DNA from: Streptomyces sp. NBC_00525
GTDB taxonomy: Bacteria; Actinomycetota; Actinomycetes; Streptomycetales; Streptomycetaceae
Assembly: GCF_036346595.1 (NCBI RefSeq)
Contig: NZ_CP107834.1
Coordinates: forward strand, 5,270,001 to 5,334,000
Length of the DNA: 64,000 nucleotides
Reading direction: 5' to 3'
Numbering within the stretch: position 1 is the stretch's first letter; every line of letters starts with the position of its first letter. Shown here one piece after another: positions 34,314-43,249 of the stretch. Made by a program: the position numbers and the translations under genes. The notes beneath the pieces were generated by a model, which was not told the DNA's origin, searched no databases, and worked only from the letters and a program-made list of their open reading frames with translations.

Positions 34314-34925
34314 ATGGCCGGGAACAGCGGCACACGGGGAGCGGCGGGTCTGGACCGCGTTCGCTTCATCAGCGCCCATTACGAGGTACTGCAGGGCACG
34401 GTGGTCGTGCCGGCTCTGCTGCTGTTCGCCTTCGTGCTGTTCGCGGGCACCCCGGCCGCGCCGGGGCTCGACACGCCCGTCTGGTACGGAGGCATGGTGG
34501 CCGCCGGACTGATCGCCACCCTGCTGGCGGTACAGGCCAACCGCAGGTTCACCGACGCCTACGGCGAGGTGCGCCCCAAGCGCCGCGTGGGGCAGCGGAT
34601 GATCCTCCTCACCGTGCTGGGCACCGTGCTCGTGGGCGGGCTCCACGCGCTGGACCTCGACACCCCGGTCAGCCCCGAGGGGCTGGCGGTTTCCGTGGTG
34701 CTGCTGGGCTGCGCGGTCCGGCTGGGCCCCCTCGCGCTGCCCGTCGGACTGGTCGGCGGCCTCGGCCTGGTGGCCGGACTGCTTCCGCTGGGCTCGATGC
34801 TCGACTCCGGCCGGCATCCCCTGTCGGTGCTCGAATACCTGCTGGCACTGATCTGCCTGGCGGGCGCGGCGGTGGCGCTGTGGGGCAGGCTGATCGTCCG
34901 GCGCAGCCTCGCCACGGAGGAGTGA
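34314..34925 (+). CDS. Polytopic membrane protein of unknown function (203 aa)
   Basis: ATG 34314 follows GAGAGGAGTGGGGC. Four to six hydrophobic helices are visible (VVVPALLLFAFVLFAG, MVAAGLIATLLAVQANRRF, MILLTVLGTVLVGGLHAL, and a long block from 120 to 190). The family is unrecognised by me, but the cytoplasmic basic loop PKRRVGQRM fits the positive-inside rule. It ends 6 nt before a winged-helix regulator on the same strand, an arrangement common in actinomycetes where the small regulator controls the pair. No catalytic motif is evident. Confidence 0.8.
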   Translation: MAGNSGTRGAAGLDRVRFISAHYEVLQGTVVVPALLLFAFVLFAGTPAAPGLDTPVWYGGMVAAGLIATLLAVQANRRFTDAYGEVRPKRRVGQRMILLTVLGTVLVGGLHALDLDTPVSPEGLAVSVVLLGCAVRLGPLALPVGLVGGLGLVAGLLPLGSMLDSGRHPLSVLEYLLALICLAGAAVALWGRLIVRRSLATEE

Positions 34926-34931
34926 GCGGCG

Positions 34932-35267
34932 GTGGGTACGCCCTTCGAGGAGCTCGCCGGCCTGGACCGGCTCATTCACGAACCCGGCCGGCTCGCCATC
35001 GTCTCGGCGCTGGCGGCCTGTGACAGCGCCGACTTCCTCTTCCTGCACCGGATCACCGGACTGTCGCGGGGCAACCTCAGCGCGCATCTGACCGTGCTGG
35101 AGAAGGCGGAGATCGTACGCGTCACCAAGGGGTTCTCCGGCAAGCGCCCGCGCACCTGGGTCGAACTGACGCCGCACGGGCGGCAGGCCGTCGCGGGGTA
35201 CTGGGAGGGCATGGGCCGGCTGCGGGGCATGGTCGCCGAATGGCGACGGGAGGGCGGGGCCGAATGA
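34932..35267 (+). CDS. Winged-helix transcriptional regulator (ArsR/MarR-like, HTH_34 type)
   Basis: The GTG start at 34932 gives 111 aa. The fold is a compact winged helix: RLIHEPGRLAIVSAL, the recognition-helix region ITGLSRGNLSAHLTVLEKAEIV, and the wing TKGFSGKRPRTWVELTPHG. This resembles the 'winged helix DNA-binding domain' family of about 100-aa actinobacterial regulators. It is cotranscribed with the membrane protein gene (6-nt gap). The ligand and targets are unknown. It could bind the dyad at 34244-34254, but that is speculation. Confidence 0.88.
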   Translation: MGTPFEELAGLDRLIHEPGRLAIVSALAACDSADFLFLHRITGLSRGNLSAHLTVLEKAEIVRVTKGFSGKRPRTWVELTPHGRQAVAGYWEGMGRLRGMVAEWRREGGAE

Positions 35268-35309
35268 GCCCGCGGCCGTGAGGTCGCGGATCGCGGCGGC
35301 CGAATGCCG

Positions 35310-35348
35310 GAGCCCGGCCGGCTTCCCTGGGGGAGGCCGGCCGGGCTC
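35310..35348. terminator. Hairpin terminator between regulator and M4-M28 protease genes
   Basis: A perfect 13-bp stem (35310-35322 and 35336-35348) with a 13-nt loop lies between the convergent genes, so it can be bidirectional. Confidence 0.85.
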
Positions 35349-35366
35349 GTCGTTACTCAGTGGCGG

Positions 35367-38300
35367 TTACAGGCGCTGCCACAGGGCCGGGACGTTCGGC
35401 GGGTCCCAGCCGGGGTAGGCGGTGTGCCCCTGGAGGCAGCGGTAGCGGACGCCGTTGTAGGAGACGATGTCCCCCGCGGCGTAGGTCGCTCCGAGCTGCC
35501 AGGTGGTCTCGCCGGTGTCACCGGGCACCGTCAGGGTGTACGTGGTGGTGTGGGTGACTTCACCGGTGCCGGTCAGGGTCAGCGTGTAGCGGCCGCCGGC
35601 CGTGCCGTCCGCCACGTTGACGGTCGCGGTCGACGTCTGGCCGGAGGTGACCGACGACGGGCTGAAGCTGACGGTCACACCGGTGGGCAGGCCCGACGCC
35701 GAGAGGTTCACGGTCTGCGCGGAACCACTCGTGGTGGCCGTGGCGACCGAGACCGTGGCGGACGAGCCGGGGCTCACCGTGCCGGCCGACGGGTTGGCGT
35801 TGATCGAGAAGTCGTTGTTCGGGGTGGGCGTGTCCCCGACCGCGGTCTTCCAGATCGTGTAGGCGATGCCGTCCGCGGCGCGGTTCAGCGCCGTGGCGTT
35901 GATGTTGCTCGTGGTGTCGCACGAGGAGTGGTAGCAGGGGTCGTACGAACGACCGGCCGTACCGCCCCACTTGCTGGCCTCCGCGACCGACTTCGTCGCC
36001 GAGGCGCCGGTGGCGTAGCCGGAGGTCGGGATGCCGACCATCTGGAACGAGTAGTCGTCCGAGCGGCCCTGGCCCTCGACGTTCTCCTGCGGGGCGAGAC
36101 CCAGCGAGTCCCAGTACGCCTTCATCGGCGCAGCGGCGGTCGAGTTCAGGTTGTTGACGAAGTAGCCGGCGTTGGTCGACGCGATCATGTCGAAGTTGTA
36201 GTACGCCTTGATCTTCGCGCGCTCCGTGCCGGACAGCGTCCGGGCGTAGAAGTCGGAGCCGTTCATGCCCTGCTCCTCGTCCGTCCACCAGGCGAAGCGG
36301 ACCCGGTTCTTCATGGACGGGTCGTTCTGCGCCAGGCTGAGGGCGGTTTCGAGGAGTGCGGCCGAGCCGGAGCCGTTGTCGTTGATGCCGGGGCCCGCGG
36401 ACACGCCGTCCAGGTGGGCACCGAACATGTAGACGTTGTTGGCGTCGCCCTTCGGCCACTCGGCGATCAGGTTGTTACCCGCGCCGGCCGAGCAACCGGA
36501 GGTGCAGGTCTGCTCGGTGACCGTGTAGCCGGCCGCCTCGAGCTTGCCCTTGACGTAGGCCAGCGAGGCCCGGTAGCCGTTGGTGGTGGCCCGGCGGTTG
36601 CCGCCGTTCTGCTGGGCGATGGTGTACAGCTGGGAGAGGTGACCCTGCACCTTCGCCACGTCGATGTCCGGCGGGGTCGTCGGGGTGCCGCCGCCACCGA
36701 CCCGCAGCACGTACTGCGCGGTGTGCGTCTTGTCACCGCTGCGGCCCGTGACCGTGATCGTGTACGAGCCGGCGGTCGTGCCGGACGAGGTGGTGACGGT
36801 CATGGTGGAACTGCTGCCCGAGGTGACCGTGGACGGGCTGAACGAGACGTTCACCCCGGACGGCGCGCCGGAGGCGGTCAGCGCGATCTGCTGGGCGCTG
36901 CCCGACACCGTGTCGGTGGTCACCGTGGTGCGGGCCGACGAGCCCGGCTCCACGCTGCCCGAGGCGGGGCTCAGCGCCAGCGAGAAGTCGGTCTGGGTCG
37001 CGGTACAGGACGGGTCACCCGACTGGGCGCCCACGCTGATCGCGTTCCACGCGGCCTTGGTCCGGTCGAACAGGGCGCAGCTCGCGTCCATGTTCTTCGC
37101 GGCGGTCAGGGTGGCGGTCCGGTAGCGCTTGTACGTCATGCCGCTGGTCTTGAGCAGCATGCCGCCGTAGAAGATCTTGCCGGCGTTCTGGATGCCGACA
37201 CCGGTGATGCTGGAGCCGTCGCAGGTGGAGCTGGACGGCTTGCCGCCGCCGGGGTTGGAGCCCTCGGCGAGCAGGTAGAACCAGTGGTTGAGCGGGCCCG
37301 CCGCCGCGTGCTCCTCGGTGTTCGGGATGGAGGCGGAGTAGCAGGCGGGGTGGCCGAGCGCGCCGGGGTTGTACATGTTGCGGATGGGTCCGCGGCCCTG
37401 CAGGTTGATCATCTCGCCGACGGTGTAGTCGGGGGTGTCGTAACCGGAGGGCTGGTTGGCGTACGCCTCGGTGAGGGCGCCCATGATGTCGCCGGTGGCC
37501 TCGCCCAGGCCGCTCTCGTGGTTGGCGCCGCCCGGCGTGAACGAGTCGAGCCCGTGCCCGTACTCGTGGGCGACGACGTCCATGCCGGCGATCCACTTGC
37601 CGGCGCTGTTGTGGCCGATGGTGACGGTGGAGCCGTCCCAGTAGGCGTTCAGGTCGTTGAGGCCGACGCGGGTCGGCCAGCTGCCGCCGTTGCCGTTGTG
37701 CCCGTTGCGGCCGAGCCACTCCTTGAGCATGTCCGACTGCTTCTGCGCCGCGTACATGACGTCGACACAGCCGGTCTCGCGGCTGGTCGCGTTGCCGGTG
37801 CCCCAGCTGTCGGTGGACTTGGTGAACACACCGCCGTTGTAGTCCGAGCACTGGAGTCCGGGGCGCGTGGTGTCGCGCAGGACGTACTGGCTGCCCGAGC
37901 GGGAGGTGTCGATGGTGAGCGGGTTCGGGCCGTTCCACTCGCTGTTGCCGGTGCCGGCCCGGACGTCGTCGTAGGTGTCGACGACCTTGCCGGTCTGCGC
38001 GTCGACGAAGACGTGCAGCTTGCTGGGCACGTTCTTCTTCGTCCGGCCCGTCAGCACGGTCTCCCAGACGAGGACCGGGTGGTCGTTCTCGATCCGGACC
38101 ACCAGGCGGGGGGCGTCGGCCTTCTTGATCTTCGCCAGCCGGGAGCGGCTGGTCGACGCGGCCTGCTTCGCGGTGACCTTCGCCGTGGTCGGTACGGAGA
38201 TCCTGGCCGTGGTCGCGGACTGCACCGAGCGGACCGTGCCCTCGCCGTCGGCGAGCACCACGGCGTCGCCGCCCACCACGGGCAGGCCGTTGTAGGTGCG

Positions 38301-38561
38301 TTCGTACGCGACCGCGAACAGGTTGTCGGTCCAGGGGATGACCTGGCTCCGGTCGTAGCGGTCGGCCGGGCCCTTCGCCAGCGCGTCCACGCCGCTGCCC
38401 GTGGCGCGGTCCGCGGCGGCCACCGCCGCCTCGACGGGCGAGGGTCTGGGCTTGCTCACCGGAGGTGAGGACGCCGGGGCGGCCGCGGCGAAGGGTATCG
38501 GCGACACCACCCCGAGGGTCATGGCCAGGGATGCTCCGGCCACCGCCAACTTCTTCAACAT
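35367..38561 (-). CDS. Secreted M4 endopeptidase-M28 aminopeptidase fusion with chitin-binding module
   Basis: ATG 38561, preceded by AAGGAG, gives 1064 aa. A signal peptide (about 1-28, ending AAAA) and an FTP/PepSY-like propeptide lead into a thermolysin-like M4 domain with HEYGH (His332, Glu333, His336) and zinc ligand Glu354 in GLGEATGD. An Ig-like repeat ([17 protein letters not shown]) joins it to an M28 aminopeptidase domain ([36 protein letters not shown]) like the Streptomyces griseus enzyme. A second Ig-like repeat and a C-terminal CBM5/12 chitin-binding module ([20 protein letters not shown]) follow. Endo- and exopeptidase in one chain could degrade protein complexed with chitin. 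It is divergent from the chitinase gene. Confidence 0.92.
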   Translation of the reverse strand: MLKKLAVAGASLAMTLGVVSPIPFAAAAPASSPPVSKPRPSPVEAAVAAADRATGSGVDALAKGPADRYDRSQVIPWTDNLFAVAYERTYNGLPVVGGDAVVLADGEGTVRSVQSATTARISVPTTAKVTAKQAASTSRSRLAKIKKADAPRLVVRIENDHPVLVWETVLTGRTKKNVPSKLHVFVDAQTGKVVDTYDDVRAGTGNSEWNGPNPLTIDTSRSGSQYVLRDTTRPGLQCSDYNGGVFTKSTDSWGTGNATSRETGCVDVMYAAQKQSDMLKEWLGRNGHNGNGGSWPTRVGLNDLNAYWDGSTVTIGHNSAGKWIAGMDVVAHEYGHGLDSFTPGGANHESGLGEATGDIMGALTEAYANQPSGYDTPDYTVGEMINLQGRGPIRNMYNPGALGHPACYSASIPNTEEHAAAGPLNHWFYLLAEGSNPGGGKPSSSTCDGSSITGVGIQNAGKIFYGGMLLKTSGMTYKRYRTATLTAAKNMDASCALFDRTKAAWNAISVGAQSGDPSCTATQTDFSLALSPASGSVEPGSSARTTVTTDTVSGSAQQIALTASGAPSGVNVSFSPSTVTSGSSSTMTVTTSSGTTAGSYTITVTGRSGDKTHTAQYVLRVGGGGTPTTPPDIDVAKVQGHLSQLYTIAQQNGGNRRATTNGYRASLAYVKGKLEAAGYTVTEQTCTSGCSAGAGNNLIAEWPKGDANNVYMFGAHLDGVSAGPGINDNGSGSAALLETALSLAQNDPSMKNRVRFAWWTDEEQGMNGSDFYARTLSGTERAKIKAYYNFDMIASTNAGYFVNNLNSTAAAPMKAYWDSLGLAPQENVEGQGRSDDYSFQMVGIPTSGYATGASATKSVAEASKWGGTAGRSYDPCYHSSCDTTSNINATALNRAADGIAYTIWKTAVGDTPTPNNDFSINANPSAGTVSPGSSATVSVATATTSGSAQTVNLSASGLPTGVTVSFSPSSVTSGQTSTATVNVADGTAGGRYTLTLTGTGEVTHTTTYTLTVPGDTGETTWQLGATYAAGDIVSYNGVRYRCLQGHTAYPGWDPPNVPALWQRL

Positions 38562-38579
38562 CAGGGCTCCTTGTGAGAG

Positions 38580-38596
38580 GTGATGGAAACCATCAC
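38580..38596. promoter_or_regulatory. Inverted repeat GTGATGG-AAA-CCATCAC in the protease leader
   Basis: A perfect 7-bp inverted repeat with a 3-nt centre lies 19 nt upstream of the protease start codon, next to the ribosome site. It could be an operator or a small mRNA hairpin limiting translation. Confidence 0.5.
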
Positions 38597-38600
38597 AAGG

Positions 38601-38620
38601 TTTGTCATGAGTATGACAAA
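38601..38620. promoter_or_regulatory. Inverted repeat TTTGTCAT-GAGT-ATGACAAA upstream of the protease gene
   Basis: A perfect 8-bp inverted repeat with a 4-nt centre sits just upstream of the first dyad and overlaps CATACT (minus strand, 38610-38615), a possible -10 of the protease promoter. A repressor bound here would block transcription. The regulator is unknown. Confidence 0.55.
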
Positions 38621-38796
38621 CCCAACTGCCATAGGGGCGGGTGGAGTTGTCAGGTCCCCACCCGCCCGACCGGCATGACGTGCTGCCGGACAGGCCGCAC
38701 CCTCACACTCGACCGGGCTTGCGTTCAAGCGATTCGGCGGGCGGTGACCCGTCTGTCAAGTTCCGGCAAGTGGCAGGCCGGATTGTCGTCCGTCTT

Positions 38797-38808
38797 TGGT
38801 CCAGACCT
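38797..38808. promoter_or_regulatory. DasR-like site TGGTCCAGACCT in the chitinase promoter
   Basis: TGGTCCAGACCT matches the motif repeated in Streptomyces chitinase promoters and the DasR-responsive element. It abuts the -35 box at 38810, so DasR binding would interfere with RNA polymerase. N-acetylglucosamine-derived phosphosugars release DasR in the known regulon. Confidence 0.75.
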
Positions 38809-38809
38809 A

Positions 38810-38838
38810 TTGACGGGCCCGTCCCCCGCTTCTACGAT
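38810..38838 (+). promoter_or_regulatory. Chitinase promoter, TTGACG-N17-TACGAT
   Basis: A -35 of TTGACG (38810-38815) and a -10 of TACGAT (38833-38838) are separated by exactly 17 nt, close to the HrdB/sigma-70 consensus. Transcription would start near 38845, about 90 nt before the ATG. Confidence 0.75.
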
Positions 38839-38934
38839 CCCGTCGATCGCCGCACTGCATATCCCCAGTTCGTGCGTCCACGCCCCCCTCACGCACGCTC
38901 ACGCCCACGGCACGTGGCGAGAATGGAGCACAGC

Positions 38935-40584
38935 ATGTTCCGTCGGAGGATTCGTACTCTCCCCGAGGCGGAAGCCGGGCATTCGACCGCCGCCCGCACC
39001 CCCCGCAGCTCGACCGTCATGACCCGTACGCTCGCCGGGGTGAGCGCCGCCACCGTCATCGGCGCCTGCGTCACCCTGGTCGGCACCGGTTCGGCCGGTG
39101 CCGCCACCACCAACCTGGTGACCAACTCCGGCTTCGAGAGCGGACTTTCCGGCTGGAACTGTGCCAACGGTTCGGGTGTGGTCACCAGCAGCCCCGCGCA
39201 CTCCGGCTCGTCCGCGCTGAAGGCCACGCCGTCCGGCCTGGGCAACGCCCAGTGCACCCAGACGGTCAGCGTGCAGCCCAACTCGAAGTACACGCTGAGC
39301 GCCTTCGTCCAGGGCAGCTACGTGTACCTCGGCGCCAGCGGCACCGGAGCCACCAGCGAGCCGTCGACCTGGACCCCCAGCTCCGCCTCGTACAAGGAGC
39401 TGAGCGTCGACTTCACCACCGGCGCCAACACCACGTCGATCACGGTCTACCTGCACGGCTGGTACGGGACGCCCGCCTACTACGCGGACGACGTGTCGCT
39501 CACCGGCCCCGGTGGCTCGACGCCCCCGCCCACCTCCGAGCCGCCCACCTCGGAGCCGCCCACTTCCGAGCCGCCGACGTCGGAGCCGCCGACCTCCGAG
39601 CCGCCCACCTCCGAGCCTCCGGGTGACGCCACGTGCGCCACGAAGCCCAAGCCGACCGGCAAGGTCCTGCAGGGCTACTGGGAGAACTGGGACGGCGCCT
39701 CGAACGGCGTCCACCCGGGTATGGGCTGGGTGCCCATCTCCGACAGCCGGATCAAGCAGCACGGCTACAACGTCATCAACGCCGCCTTCCCGGTGATCCT
39801 CTCGGACGGAACCGTCCTGTGGGAGGACGGCATGGACGCGACCGTGAAGGTGTCCACGCCGGCGGAGATGTGTGAGGCCAAGGCGAACGGCGCCACGATC
39901 CTGATGTCCATCGGCGGCGCGACCGCGGGCATCGACCTCTCGTCGAGCAAGGTCGCCGACCGCTTCGTGGAGACGGTCGTCCCGATCCTCAAGAAGTACA
40001 ACTTCGACGGGATCGACATCGACATCGAGACCGGCCTGTCCGGCAGCGGCAACATCAACACGCTGTCCGCCTCCCAGTCCAACCTGATCCGCATCATCGA
40101 CGGCGTGCTCGCCAAGATGCCGGCCGGCTTCGGTCTGACGATGGCGCCCGAGACCGCGTACGTCACCGGCGGCAGCGTCACCTACGGCTCCATCTGGGGC
40201 TCGTACCTGCCGATCATCAAGAAGTACGCGGACAACGGCCGCCTGTGGTGGCTGAACATGCAGTACTACAACGGCAGCATGTACGGCTGCTCCGGCGACT
40301 CGTACAGCGCCGGCACCGTGGAGGGCTTCGTCGCCCAGACCACCTGCCTCAACAACGGCCTGACCATCCAGGGCACCACGATCAAGGTGCCCTACGACAA
40401 GCAGGTGCCCGGCCTCCCGGCCCAGCCCGGCGCGGGCGGCGGCTACATGGCGCCCAGCCAGGTCAGCCAGGCGTGGAACTCGTTCAACGGCTCGCTCAAG
40501 GGCCTCATGACGTGGTCCCTCAACTGGGACGGCTCGAAGGGCTGGTCCTTCGGCAACAACGTCAAGGGCCTCCAGGGCCGCTAG
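38935..40584 (+). CDS. Secreted GH18 chitinase with N-terminal carbohydrate-binding module
   Basis: The start chosen is ATG 38935, with GGAG at 38925-38928; 549 aa. The signal peptide ends near AGA at residue 56, with an unusually long charged n-region; ATG 39019 would give a standard 28-residue signal but has no ribosome site. A CBM of about 130 residues (NLVTNSGFESGLSGWNC) is joined by a PTSEP linker to the GH18 barrel. The barrel has the catalytic motif DGIDIDIE (Glu about 365), the substrate-binding SIGG and a final LMTWSLNWD. The enzyme hydrolyses beta-1,4 bonds of chitin outside the cell. It is regulated from the DasR-type promoter upstream. Confidence 0.95.
   Translation: MFRRRIRTLPEAEAGHSTAARTPRSSTVMTRTLAGVSAATVIGACVTLVGTGSAGAATTNLVTNSGFESGLSGWNCANGSGVVTSSPAHSGSSALKATPSGLGNAQCTQTVSVQPNSKYTLSAFVQGSYVYLGASGTGATSEPSTWTPSSASYKELSVDFTTGANTTSITVYLHGWYGTPAYYADDVSLTGPGGSTPPPTSEPPTSEPPTSEPPTSEPPTSEPPTSEPPGDATCATKPKPTGKVLQGYWENWDGASNGVHPGMGWVPISDSRIKQHGYNVINAAFPVILSDGTVLWEDGMDATVKVSTPAEMCEAKANGATILMSIGGATAGIDLSSSKVADRFVETVVPILKKYNFDGIDIDIETGLSGSGNINTLSASQSNLIRIIDGVLAKMPAGFGLTMAPETAYVTGGSVTYGSIWGSYLPIIKKYADNGRLWWLNMQYYNGSMYGCSGDSYSAGTVEGFVAQTTCLNNGLTIQGTTIKVPYDKQVPGLPAQPGAGGGYMAPSQVSQAWNSFNGSLKGLMTWSLNWDGSKGWSFGNNVKGLQGR
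39526..39615 (+). repeat. Six 15-bp tandem repeats coding the PPTSE linker of the chitinase
   Basis: Six consecutive 15-nt units (CCGCCCACCTCCGAG with silent variation) encode a proline/threonine-rich linker between the binding module and the GH18 domain. The units can change number by slippage. Confidence 0.95.
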
Positions 40585-40616
40585 GCCCGAAGTGACAACC
40601 TGATCCACCCCGTCGA

Positions 40617-40657
40617 CCGGAGCCGTCCACCGCCGCAAGGCACCCGGACGGCTCCGG
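40617..40657 (+). terminator. Hairpin terminator after the chitinase gene
   Basis: A perfect 12-bp stem (40617-40628 and 40646-40657) with a 17-nt loop begins 33 nt after the chitinase stop. Confidence 0.8.
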
Positions 40658-40803
40658 CCGCACGTCAGGGCACGAATGCCGCAGCGCGGCGGAGGCTCTG
40701 TGCGTGCCGGTCGGGGTGGTTCTTCACGAGTGCCTCACGAATTGCACGCGGTTTGTGCGAAAATCCCACCCGGTCGATCATCGTCGTGGAGGGGGAGCCT
40801 CGT

Positions 40804-42720
40804 ATGGCCCTGTTGGCGTCGGACGTGAAGTGGCCCGCCCAGCCCGACTACTTCCACGAGTGGGCGCTCGTCGACGTGGAGACCTCCGGACTGCGGCCCG
40901 GCCGGGACCGGGTCCTCTCGCTCGCGGTCCTCACGCTGGACGCCTACGGCAACCGGACGGGGGAGTACGCGACGCTCCTGAACCCGGGGTGCGATCCCGG
41001 ACCGGTGCACGTCCACGGGCTCACCCCGGACCGGCTCGCCGGTGCGCCCACCTTCGAGGAGGTCGCGCCGAAGCTGGGGGCGCTCCTGAGCAAGCGCGTC
41101 ATGGTCGCCCACAACGCCCAGTTCGACTACGACTTCCTGGCGCACGAGTTCGCCCGGGTCAGGTCCTGGATGCCGGTGAGCAGGCGGTTGTGCACCCTGG
41201 CCCTGAACCGGCTGGTCGGGCCCGCGACGGCCGACCTCAAGCTGGGGACCCTCGCCCGGCATTACGGGGTGCGCCAGGAGCGCGCCCACGACGCGCAGGA
41301 CGACGTACGCGTCCTCTCCGGCATCCTGCGCGGTTCGCTGGGCGCCGCCGAGCAACTCGGCCTGGCCCTGCCGCTCCTGGACTGCCCGCCGCGCCAGGAC
41401 TACAAGCCCTTCGTGCCCAAGACGCCCTGCGCCTATCTGAATCCGGGGCGGCTGACGCCCGGCGGGCCGCTGGTCCAGGGCATGAAGATCGCCGTCACCG
41501 GGGACACCGGCATGTCCCGCGAGGAGCTGGTCGCCCGGTCGGTGGCGGCCGGGCTGAACGTGATGACCTCGGTCAGCCGCCACACGAGCGCCGTCGTCAC
41601 CAACGACCCCGGCTCCGGATCGTCCAAGCTGCGGCGCGCCGTGGAGGAGGGTGTGCCGCTCCTGGACGAGCCGGCCTACCTCCGGCTGCTGGAGAGCGTG
41701 CGGCCGGGCCGGGCGAAGGGCGCGGTGCGGGAACGCGGCGGGGCGGTGACGGCGGTGAAGGCGGTCACGGCGGTCACGGCGGCGACGGCGGCGACGGCCC
41801 CCGCCGTTCCGGCGCAGCGGGAGGCCGCGCCGGACGCCCCGGCGGCCCGCTCCGATGTGCCCGCGGCCCGTACGGACGCCCCCGCCGCGACCCCCGCACC
41901 CCGCTCCGCACCCGCCGACCGCAAGGGTCGCCCGCTCACCGGGCGGCGGGTCCTGGTGCTCGGCGGCGGCCACGAGGAGGCCGCCGAGGCGCGCGCCCGC
42001 GCCCTGTACATGGGTGCCTCCGCGGCGGTCAACCTCTCGGCCACCGTGTCCGACGTGGTCGTCCTCCCCGGCGGTGAGGCGGACCGGCGCATGAAACGCG
42101 TCACGGCGCTCGGCCTCCCCGTCCACGCCCCGGAGTGGCTGCTCGCCCCGGCTCCCGCGGTGGTGACCGAGCTGGTCCCGGGGGCGGCCGGAAGTCCCGC
42201 GGTACTGGTCAGGGGCGCCGTCCTCGATCTCGCGGACACCGGGGAGCCGTGGGCCGTCTCCGCGATGTGGCGTCAGCAGACCCCGTGCGACGTGGACGTC
42301 GTCGCCTTCGTCGTCGACGCCGGGGAGCAGGTGCAGGGGGACGAGGACTTCGTCTTCTACGGGGCGCCCGAGCACCCCGACGGGACCGTGCGGCTCGCCA
42401 CGGACGGTCCGACCGAGCAGGTCGTCAGCGTGGACCTGGCCCGGCTGCCCCTGGAGGCCCACCGGGTCGTGGTGGCGGCGGCGATCGACGGGACCGCGTG
42501 CTTCTCCGACGTCGGAGCGCTGGAGATCACCGCCACCTGTGGAGTCGGCGCCGCCCCGGAGGCCCGAGCCACCCTCGATGCCGCCACCACCGAACGCACC
42601 CTGATCCTCGCCGAGCTCTACCGCCGCGGCGAGGGCTGGCGGATGCGGGTCGTCGGGCAGGGGTACGACCACGGCCTGGCCGACCTCGCCCGGGGCTACG
42701 GCGTCGACATCGCGGACTGA
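40804..42720 (+). CDS. DnaQ-like exonuclease-BRCT-BRCT-TerD fusion protein
   Basis: ATG 40804, with GGAGGGGGAG upstream, gives 638 aa. The N-terminal DEDDh exonuclease (about 18-180) has VDVETSG (D24, E26), VAHNAQFDYDFLAHEF and ERAHDAQDDVRVL, all catalytic residues present. Two BRCT-like domains follow (MKIAVTGDTGMSREELV at about 228 and GRRVLVLGGGHEEAAEARA at about 380), separated by an alanine/valine/threonine-rich linker. The C-terminal 190 residues are a TerD/CABP domain (VSAMWRQQTPCDVDVVAFVV), a Ca2+-binding fold linked to tellurite and stress resistance. The combination suggests a stress-linked DNA repair nuclease. The gene stands alone. Confidence 0.88.
   Translation: MALLASDVKWPAQPDYFHEWALVDVETSGLRPGRDRVLSLAVLTLDAYGNRTGEYATLLNPGCDPGPVHVHGLTPDRLAGAPTFEEVAPKLGALLSKRVMVAHNAQFDYDFLAHEFARVRSWMPVSRRLCTLALNRLVGPATADLKLGTLARHYGVRQERAHDAQDDVRVLSGILRGSLGAAEQLGLALPLLDCPPRQDYKPFVPKTPCAYLNPGRLTPGGPLVQGMKIAVTGDTGMSREELVARSVAAGLNVMTSVSRHTSAVVTNDPGSGSSKLRRAVEEGVPLLDEPAYLRLLESVRPGRAKGAVRERGGAVTAVKAVTAVTAATAATAPAVPAQREAAPDAPAARSDVPAARTDAPAATPAPRSAPADRKGRPLTGRRVLVLGGGHEEAAEARARALYMGASAAVNLSATVSDVVVLPGGEADRRMKRVTALGLPVHAPEWLLAPAPAVVTELVPGAAGSPAVLVRGAVLDLADTGEPWAVSAMWRQQTPCDVDVVAFVVDAGEQVQGDEDFVFYGAPEHPDGTVRLATDGPTEQVVSVDLARLPLEAHRVVVAAAIDGTACFSDVGALEITATCGVGAAPEARATLDAATTERTLILAELYRRGEGWRMRVVGQGYDHGLADLARGYGVDIAD
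41743..41796 (+). repeat. Six 9-bp tandem units in the inter-BRCT linker
   Basis: Six units of the type GCGGTSACG (one with AAG, the last two with GCG in the middle) encode an A-V-T repeat in a low-complexity linker. They are prone to slippage but in frame as multiples of three. Confidence 0.85.
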
Positions 42721-42781
42721 GGACCGCCGGACGACCGGGGGGCGCCTGCCCGTCCGGGAACGCGGAAGGAGCGCCCCGCCG

Positions 42782-43057
42782 TCACGCCAGGGAGAGGAAC
42801 AGCTTCTCCAGGCGGGTGCGCATCTGGTTGCGGTCCACGGCGGGCTGCTCCTCGGCCATGCACTGCTGAAGGCCGGTCGCGATGATCGCGAAACCCGCCC
42901 GGTCGAGCGCGCGCGAGACCGCCGCCAGCTGCGTGATCACGTCCTCGCAGTCCCGGCCTTCCTCGATCATCTTGATGATCCCGGCGATCTGGCCCTGCGC
43001 CCGCTTCAAACGGTTGAGCGCCGACTTCAGCTCCTCGGCCGCCATGTCCAGCTGCAC
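42782..43057 (-). CDS. CsoR/CstR-family thiol-based repressor lacking the copper-ligand histidine
   Basis: The GTG start at 43057 follows GGGAGGT at correct spacing; an internal ATG (43045) is too far from it. The product has 91 aa and shows the CsoR/RcnR all-helical core: NRLKRAQGQIAGIIKMIEEG, C37 in RDCEDVITQLAAV and C66 in GLQQC. The 29-residue cysteine spacing matches both CsoR and CstR, but the position four before the second Cys, the copper-binding His of CsoR, is Gly62. That pattern is nearer CstR, which senses persulphides with its two cysteines. It should bind the G-tract palindrome at 43073-43088. Confidence 0.9.
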   Translation of the reverse strand: MQLDMAAEELKSALNRLKRAQGQIAGIIKMIEEGRDCEDVITQLAAVSRALDRAGFAIIATGLQQCMAEEQPAVDRNQMRTRLEKLFLSLA

Positions 43058-43072
43058 GGTACCTCCCTGTTC

Positions 43073-43088
43073 ATACCCCGAGGGGTAT
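43073..43088. promoter_or_regulatory. CsoR/CstR-type operator ATACCCC-GA-GGGGTAT
   Basis: A perfect 7-bp inverted repeat with a 2-nt centre has the A/T-flanked G-tract form recognised by the CsoR family. It lies 15 nt upstream of the repressor's own start and 162 nt from the divergent alkylsulfatase start, so it certainly fits autoregulation and possibly control of the sulfatase. Confidence 0.85.
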
Positions 43089-43249
43089 AGCGTACCGCGT
43101 TCGGCGCCCGACCGGCCCGGACCGCCGTGCCCGGCCTCCCCGTACGGCGTACACCCGCTTGTGGGCCGCGGCACACCGGGTGAGGGTGGCGGTGCCCAGG
43201 GTTCGCCAGGGGGCCGGATGCCCAGGCCGTCCCCGCGAGGGAGACCAGC

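Noticed and set aside
35304..38468. Long plus-strand frame across the M4-M28 protease gene
   Set aside because: Antisense shadow; the minus-strand frame has a signal peptide, zinc motifs and a chitin-binding module.
39526..41796. Tandem repeats at 39526-39615 and 41743-41796 considered as CRISPR-like or minisatellite loci
   Set aside because: Both are in-frame 15-bp and 9-bp units encoding protein linkers, without spacers.
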